Assembly (NCBI GenBank): GCA_963995525.1
Contig: OZ023205.1
Coordinates: 52,094,714 to 52,158,713 of the forward strand
From: Escarpia spicata
Lineage: Eukaryota > Annelida > Polychaeta > Sabellida > Siboglinidae
Length of the DNA stretch: 64,000 nucleotides
Direction: 5' to 3'
Shown here: one piece after another, positions 40,801 through 49,800 of the stretch
How the letters are laid out: each line of letters opens with the position of its first letter
Position numbering within the stretch: position 1 is the stretch's first letter
Position numbers and translations under genes: made by a program
The notes under the pieces: generated by a model
The model's input: only the letters and a program-made list of their open reading frames with translations
Databases searched by the model: none
What the model was told of the DNA's origin: nothing

Positions 40801-43800
40801 GGCCTTTAGAGTATATGTTAGCATCTCTGTGTAGGTCATATGTCTGGATGAAACGACGGAGCGACCGGTTCAGATCATCAGTCCCATCCACCCGGAGACA
40901 ACAGAGGCAGAGATACACAATCTCAAGAAGGGATCCTACATTGTCTATCTCGAAGTACACGTAAGTACGGCACAGTGGGGCATTGTTTACCAAAATTGTT
41001 AGCTTTTGTTTTAAGTATGTGTTACTGCAATCCAGTTTTGATATTGGGATTACTTAGTAGACGTGTTGACGGCATCAGCTTCCTGACTCAAGAGAGTTTG
41101 TATTGACTGAGGAGACCACTTGAAGGTCGCTGCCATGTACCCCGGGTTCTATTTTTGTTGCACAGATACATGGTTGCTCGGATGTAGTGAAGTCGGACGC
41201 CCTAAACATACAGCCGAGCATCATGCCCGACCCCCCACAGATCACAGTCACTGTGATTGGATTGGAGGAGAGACGACAGATAGAGAAAGTGACCTGTGAC
41301 CTCATCAACTCTCGCGACAGGTAGATAATCTGATTTGTTGCATTTTCACTTTTTTACATGTATTAAAACTGTGTGAGTATACGCAGAATTGTTTGAAGTT
41401 GGTTTAATTTTTACATTGGTTATAATCCAGTTTCGTCACCAATATACTTATGTATTCAGTTTTAATTATATTATATTTTAATCTAACTGTCGACATTGCA
41501 AGACTGCATATATATATATTTTTAGTTTATATTTATATTAACCATTATATAATTTTTAGCATTTTATTGTGAACACCATTGAACAGAGTTTTTCTCTGGA
41601 TATGAGTGTTAAAATTAAGTTTGTTGTTATTACTATTATTATAGTAATATATTGAGGATTATTTTAACTATTCAAGATGTTGTATATACAAGTAACTTCA
41701 ATGTTACAATGTCAAATGAAACATTCATTTAAGAAATGTTGAAATGTTTTATTTTAAAAATGGTGGAATATTGTCACATGGTGTTCATTATTTTCATTGG
41801 TTCAGGTTGCTGAGTCGACTCTACGGACGAGAAGTTGGCTCCTCTCCAAAACATATGGAAGCAAATGAACAAGTAGGAAACATTTATTCATTATGCAAGT
41901 TATGTTAGTACTAGTATAATGCAAAGAATGAAAAAAGTACAAATATTAAAATAAACTTGTGAATGATTCAACTTGCATCGTTCAAATTTCCAAAACAAAT
42001 TATAGTTCATTATGATATGTACAGACAGTCAGAATATTGTAATAGATATAATGTATAACTTGTTTTTACAACAGAAACAATCACACTTTAAGACAGAAGT
42101 TTGAAAACATTTGGCGTAAATTTGTTTGAAATATCATAGCATTTCTGACAACTGCTGGTATTGTTTCAGTTATGTTTACATTAAAACACCTTAAAAGTTA
42201 AAGGCAAACATCTTTTCAAACTTTAAACACCCAAACTATTGTATTGTAATGTAATGTTAACTGACAAATTAAATTTGACGTGTTTGCTGTTCATGTCTGT
42301 GATTGGCTTACTCTAACCTGACCTAATTTATTGACTGCAGATGAGGAACAAGGACTTGGAGGAGTTGAGTCAGGTGGAGGAACGACTGGATGACTGTCTC
42401 TCGTCATTGACTCACTACACAGGTGGGGGTCGTCTCAACATTGGGGTCATGTCAAAATATGCGTGTGATGAAATTATTATGTTTAGGTGGCAGAAATACA
42501 TGCTGTCCCAATTGACATATTATATTGCTAAATATATGGGATCGTTGGGATATTTGTAAAATGCATGCAGATTATCTTTACCTTTCCATATAAAGTACTA
42601 CAATACAAATATTCACGGTAAAGAATATGGTTCATTGGTTTGCATAAAATGAACAATTATACATCTTATAAATTTCAGCAATTGCTGCGTAATGTCTAGT
42701 AGCCATAATTTGACTGTACTTGTTTGATTGCATGAACTGACTATGTGCTTGGTCTGACAGGACACGTGTTAGCCCATATCAGCTGGACCTGTGTCCAGAG
42801 CAACCCTGACCTGAAGGAGACCGGCTACAAGGTGCTGGTGGACGGCAAACAGTACGGCACGACCCTACATGCAGGGGTCAAGAATGTCCGCATCAAGGTA
42901 GGCCAACCACAGTGGACTGGTCTGGCAGGTTATTTTGAATGAGCTAATGTGCTATTTCGTATTTTGGGCACGTTCGTTCACTCTACATTGCTCCAGTTCA
43001 CTCAGCTGTATGAATATGTTCCAGGCTAGAGACAGTGGTGGATATTTATGTACAAGTAGTCTTTGTGTAGTAATTATAGCATGGCTGAACGCTTCCCAGA
43101 GAAGTCAAGACAGAGTTCAGTTGAATAGGTCTGCCAGGGAGTAAAGTGTACAGTGCTTTGAACAATGTAAAGGATTGAATATTGTGCTGTGTAAGAACTT
43201 ACCATTTACTCTTTTAGTCACTCCATAGACAGGATGAGAGAAGACAAACCAGGAATCGTTTAATGACCGGGGATTATTATTACATGACTAAGAATCATTT
43301 CATGACCAGGGATCATTTCATATCTAGGGATCATTTCATATCTAGGGATCATTTCACGACTAGGGATCATTTCATGACTGAGGATCATTTCATATCTAGG
43401 GATCATTTCACGACTAGGGATCATTTCATGACTGAGGATCATTTCATATCTATGGATCATTTCACGACTAGGGATCATTTCAGGAAGAGAGCAAAGTGAG
43501 GAAAGAAATGAAGACAGAGAGAGAGTGAGGGGATAGAGAGTGAGGGGGTAGAGAGGGAAAGGGGTGCACAGGAGAGATTGTTAATAAATCTTTCATGTTG
43601 TCCATGCCTTTGCAGCTTGGTTTGAACCAGAAGAGTTACCGACTGACGATGGTGTCCGTGATTGATCATCCCCACACACTCAGTGTGCCATCTAGTGGTG
43701 TCGAGCTGCTTACGGAACCGTTTCGACCTTTCTCCTTCTACTGCTTCCTAGCGCAGCAGCCAAGGTGAGGTTCCGTTTATCACCCCCGTAGTTCATCAGG

Positions 43801-46800
43801 TTTGTCAACCAATGTGGTGCTGAATAAACTCCCCAACTATTTTATTTTGTTTTTCCAATGTCTCTCCTGTTTACAAGACGACCAAACTCGCCAGTAGGCT
43901 GATGCTTCCATTGAAACACAAGAAATATAACCACATCAGGCCATGCATTACACTGCAGTGGCGCCTTCTTACAGATAGTTATGAGAACACTAGAAACGAT
44001 GTCTGAATGTACTCACCTCTATTCCTTGTCAAATAGTTGAGTAAACTTTAAAAAATGTCTGAGGTTGTGTTGATAAGCTAGCAAAAGAAAGGCAATCAGT
44101 GAAAATTCATAGATGTGGGACTAATTATGCCTCTAAGGAGAAATTAACTCGAATAATAATTATTATCTAAATGTTGCAATGTTACATGTGTAGGTGTTTA
44201 GTGATGCGTAATAACATTTCTAGATAAAGATTCATGGAAAAAATACATAATAATTGTAAAAAATATTCAGACAAATATTCATGGAAAGATACATAATATA
44301 GTATCGAATATGTGGATAAGCAGTCATAATTTCATATTCATTTTATAATGTGCAAGGAAAACATGTATTTTATGGTTTACAGGAAAAATCAGCTGAGTGA
44401 GGTGAGTTTCAATGAAACTTTAGCCCTCGAGAGAAAACTGACGACGCGTCGCATGGTGATGAACGTTGGGCTGTTGAAGCGACACGTGCCGCCCCCTAGG
44501 TGTACACTGATGGACATCTTCGAGGGACAATACCATCCACTGTTCCCGCCGTCGGGTCCCAGTTGCCCTACTGCGATCCTCTTCTGGGCCAAATGGTAAG
44601 ATTTCAAATTAAACCCTTCATTAATTGATTTTGCCCTTCACGTATCAAGTTTGTTGACGTTCAGGGCGATCTCTTTCGCCGACATTCGTATGAGCTCATA
44701 AACCCAATTTTGATCTCTAAAATAGATTTGGCTCCTTAACAGTGATCTTGTATACCAAAAGCTGTCAACACCGTGATGTGCCACCGCAACACTTTCACTG
44801 GTGTGTCACTGAAATAGTCTCTTCTGCGATACGATGGGTTTTTTCATTTTTAAAAAGATCCTTACATTTAACAACACATTATGATTAATGATGGATTTTC
44901 CTTAGGAGCTCTTTATCTTAGTGAAACGGTCTCCGTATCTGTCAGAAATAGTTTTTTAGCTTAATGAAAATTTTTTCAATTTTTCCTAATGTTACATATA
45001 TTTTATCCTGCAATTGTTCCGAGGACCGTCGATCAGCTGGAGACCTTTTAGATAACTTGCATTAATGTGTTAAAATTTACATAAAAACAAACATCATTTA
45101 TGAGCACCCTGGGATACCATATGCATCTGTGTGTGTAGTATCATCCAGAGGATGGGCATTGATACTAGCATTAATAACGACTGAATAGTCCAGATAGGGT
45201 GTTCAAAGAGGTATGAATTATGATTTGTTTCTTAGGCACCCAGTTTCACACCGAGTGCTCGAGTGGTTTGTCAAGTTTGCACGAAATTACTCCAGCAAGG
45301 TAAGAAACCTGCTAACACCTCTCCCCATGAATCAAAAGTTGTGAAGAGTTGTACGTCAATGTTTTGATATCACCCCTAAATGAGTTGTCAAAGTTGGCCT
45401 AGAACTTGAAAAAATAAAAATAAATTCAATGAAATAAAAATAAATCACATCATGCATCTCACCCAGCAGTCATTTCACATGGCTCTGTATAAAATGTGCT
45501 AAAAAGCAGGAGAGTTCCATGAGAAATGTGGTGGTTGTGTTTCAGTATGACTATTGCTGTGGCAACTGAAGAGATGAAATGTTATGATTGTGTTCCAGTA
45601 TGACATTGTGTCATATGAGGAGATGAAATGTGGTGATTGTGTTCCAGTATGACATTGTGGCATATGAGGAGATGAAATGTGGTGATTGTGTTCCAGTATG
45701 ACATTGTGGCATATGAGGAGATGAAATGTGGTGGTTGTGTTCCAGTATGACATTGTGGCATATGAGGAGATGAAATGTGGTGATTGTGTTCCAGTATGAC
45801 ATTGTGGCATGTGAGGAGATGAAATGTGGTGATTGTGTTCCAGTATGACATTGTGGCATGTGAGGAGATGAAATGTGGTGATTGTGTTCCAGTATGACAT
45901 TGTGGCATGTGAAGAGATAAAATGTGGTGATTGTGTTCCAGTATGACATTGTGGCATGTGAGGAGATGAAATGTGGTGGTTGTGTTCCAGTATGACATTG
46001 TGGCATGTGAGGAGATGAAATGTGGTGATTGTGTTCCAGTATGACATTGTGGCATGTGAGGAGATGAAATGTGGTGATTGTGTTCCAGTATGACATTGTG
46101 GCATATGAGGAGATGAAATGTGGTGATTGTGTTCCAGTATGACATTGTGGCATGTGAGGAGATGAAATGTGGTGATTGTGTTCCAGTATGGCATTGTGGC
46201 ATGTGAGGAGATGACATGTGGTGATTGTGTTCCAGTATGACATTGTGGCATGTGAGGAGATGAAATGTGGTGATTGTGTTCCAGTATGACATTGTGGCAT
46301 GTGAGGAGATGAAATGTGGTGATTGTGTTCCAGTATGACATTGTGGCATGTGAGGAGATGAAATGTGGTGATTGTGTTCCAGTATGACATTGTGGCATGT
46401 GAGGAGATGAAATATGGTGATTGTGTTCCAGTATGACATTGTGGCATGTGAGGAGATGAAATGTGGTGATTGTGTTCCAGTATGACATTGTGGCATATGA
46501 GGAGATGAAATGTGGTGATTGTGTTCCAGTATGACATTGTGGCATGTGAGGAGATGAAATATGGTGATTGTGTTCCAGTATGACATTGTGGCATATGAGG
46601 AGATGAAATGTGGTGATTGTGTTCCAGTATGACATTGTGGCATATAAGGAGATGAAATGTGGTGATTGTGTTCCAGTATGACATTGTGGCATGTGAGGAG
46701 ATGAAATGTGGTGATTGTGTTCCAGTATGACATTGTGGCATATGAGGAGATGAAATGTGGTGATTGTGTTCCAGTATGACATTGTGGCATGCGTGGAGAT

Positions 46801-49800
46801 GAAATGTGGTGATTGTGTTCCAGTATGACATTGTGGCATGTGAGGAGATGAAATGTGGTGATTGTGTTCCAGTATGACATTGTGGCATGTGAGGAGATGA
46901 AATGTGGTGATTGTGTTCCAGTATGACATTGTGGCATATGAGGAGATGAAATGTGGTGATTGTGTTCCAGTATGACATTGTGGCATGTGAGGAGATGAAA
47001 TGTGGTGATTGTGTTCCAGTATGACATTGTGGCATGTGAGGAGATGAAATGTGGTGATTGTGTTCCAGTATGACATTGTGGCATGTGAGGAGATGAAATG
47101 TGGTGATTGTGTTCCAGTATGACATTGTGGCATGTGAGGAGATGAAATGTGGTGATTGTGTTCCATTATGACATTGTGGCATGTGAGGAGATGAAATGTG
47201 GTGATTGTGTTCCAGTATGACATTGTGGCATGTGAGGAGATGAAATGTGGTGATTGTGTTCCAGTATGACATTGTGGCATGTGAGGAGATGAAATGTGGT
47301 GATTGTGTTCCAGTATGACATTGTGGCATGTGAGGAGATGAAATGTGGTGATTGTGTTCCAGTATGACATTGTGGCATGTGAGGAGATGAAATGTGGTGA
47401 TTGTGTTCCAGTATGACATTGTGGCATGTGAGGAGATGAAATGTGGTGATTGTGTTCCAGTGTGACATTGTGGCATGTGAGGAGATGAAATGTGGTGATT
47501 GTGTTCCAGTGTGACATTGTGGCATGTGAGGAGATGAAATGTGGTGATTGTGTTCCAGTATGACATTGTGGCATATGAGGAGATGAAATGTGGTGATTGT
47601 GTTCCAGTATGACATTGTGGCATGTGAGGAGATGAAATGTGGTGATTGTGTTCCAGTATGACATTGTGGCATGTGAGGAGATGAAATGTGGTGATTGTGT
47701 TCCAGTATGACATTGTGGCATGTGAGGAGATGAAATGTGGTGATTGTGTTCCAGTATGACATTGTGGCATGTGAGGAGATGAAATGTGGTGATTGTGTTC
47801 CAGTATGACATTGTGGCATGTGAGGAGATGAAATGTGGTGATTGTGTTCCAGTATGACATTGTGGCATGTGAGGAGATGAAATGTGGTGATTGTGTTCCA
47901 GTATGACATTGTGGCATGTGAGGAGATGAAATGTGGTGATTGTGTTCCAGTATGACATTGTGGCATGTGAGGAGATGAAATGTGGTGATTGTGTTCCAGT
48001 ATGACATTGTGGCATATGAGGAGATGAAATGTGGTGATTGTGTTCCAGTATGACATTGTGGCATGTGAGGAGATGAAATGTGGTGATTGTGTTCCAGTAT
48101 GACATTGTGGCATGTGAGGAGATGAAATGTGGTGATTGTGTTCCAGTATGACATTGTGGCATGTGAGGAGATGAAATGTGGTGATTGTGTACCAGTATGA
48201 CAGTGTGGCATATGAGGAGATGAAATGTGGTGATTGTGTTCCAGTATGACATTGTGGCATGTGAGGAGATGAAATGTGGTGATTGTGTTCCAGTATGACA
48301 TTGTGGCATATGAGGAGATGAAATGTGGTGATTGTGTTCCAGTATGACATTGTGGCATATGAGGAGATGAAATGTGGTGATTGTGTTCCAGTATGACATA
48401 GTGGCATGTGAGGAGATGAAATATGGTGATTGTGTTCCAGTATGACATTGTGGCATATGAGGAGATGAAATGTGGTGATTGTGTTCCAGTATGACATTGT
48501 GGCATATGAGGAGATGAAATGTGGTGATTGTGTTCCAGTATGACATTGTGGCATGTGAGGAGATGAAATGTGGTGGTTGTGTTTCAGTATGACATTGTGG
48601 CATATGAGGAGATGAAATATGGTGATTGTGTTCCAGTATGACATTGTGGCATGTGAGGAGATGAAATGTGGTGATTGTGTTCCAGTATGACATTGTGGCA
48701 TGCGAGGAGATGAAATATGGTGATTGTGTTCTAGTATGACTTTGTGGCGGTAGCCTGTGAGTCCGATGAGATGACTGCCATGGACCAGCAGCAGATCATT
48801 CATGCCATCACAGAGAACGGCTGGAGAGAGGACACCTGCATCCGTCATGTGACCAGTCGGTCATCCCCACCCGGCACCCTGTCCGATGAGATGGGTAGGT
48901 TACCTCTTCCCCCTTGATCCCTACGAGGTGGGATCTTAAACTGTCAATGAGTTTTCTTCATGCAGTGTGATCCTCTGCTATCTCTGCAGTTCATTCCTAC
49001 ACCTTTGGGAACTCTTAAAGCTATCTCTACACTTTAGGGATGGTCTTGTAATTTCGCAAAGTCCAAAAAACATTATTTGTTTAGTATCAGTTCAACCCCC
49101 CCCCCCAGATACCAGTGCCTTGTGTGGGACTTGCTACTTTCCAATCTAAAATTGCTGTTCGCATCGAAGTAGCATTAACGTGTTTCACTCTCCAGGTGGT
49201 ACCAATGTGGCAGTGTTTTCCCCGTGGTACGTGGCGACAACCAAATGTCCCTCCCACACGTAATACTTTACATATTTTATGAATTTGTAACCACCTCTTA
49301 GTTTCAGGCTTCCTCTTCTCCTACTTCCACCTCCTCGTTTCATTGCTTCTTATCGGTCTCTCCTCGCTCGTTCTGTGGCCTGTAAACTATTATGCATGTC
49401 TTTTCCCTATTTGCCACATGATCTTTGTCTTTGATCTTTCTAGTTGCTCTGCTACAAACGTCTCAATTATTTCAATGTCAGAGAATGTAACTAACAAAGG
49501 CGATGTAATCTATTACAGATAAATACGGAGACGGGAACTTGACATCGAGCGACGCCTGTGAACTGTTCAGAGTGACGGGCGTACCTACTATTGTCATTAT
49601 CCACCCAGAAGGTAAGTTAATGACAGAAGCAGATTATTTGTGGCAAGTTTTCTCTACTCTTTCGCCAGCCATAACTAAGAGTTATACAAAGACACAGGAT
49701 ACAGTAATACTGATTTGTCAAACAATTTTTACAATTTCTTGTTTATGTGTGTTTTAAAATAATTCCTCTCTCATTTCATTTAGCCAGTCACAAATTTAAG

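Noticed and set aside
43260..43499. Open frames in the 18-bp minisatellite
   Set aside because: Artefact of a period divisible by three.
45530..48734. CRISPR-like regular array
   Set aside because: The repeat is continuous with no unique spacers, and the genome is animal.
45499..48848. Very long minus-strand open frames (up to about 1,064 codons)
   Set aside because: They follow only from the stop-free minus strand of a 49-bp repeat; all three frames are open and encode the same periodic text.
49196..49259. Exon-like segment (gtttcactctccag then GGTNVAVFSPWYVATTK)
   Set aside because: It has a good acceptor and a GT, but its phase does not fit: inclusion would create a stop at the start of exon 49. 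Skipping it joins exons 48 and 49 in frame. It might be a poison exon.
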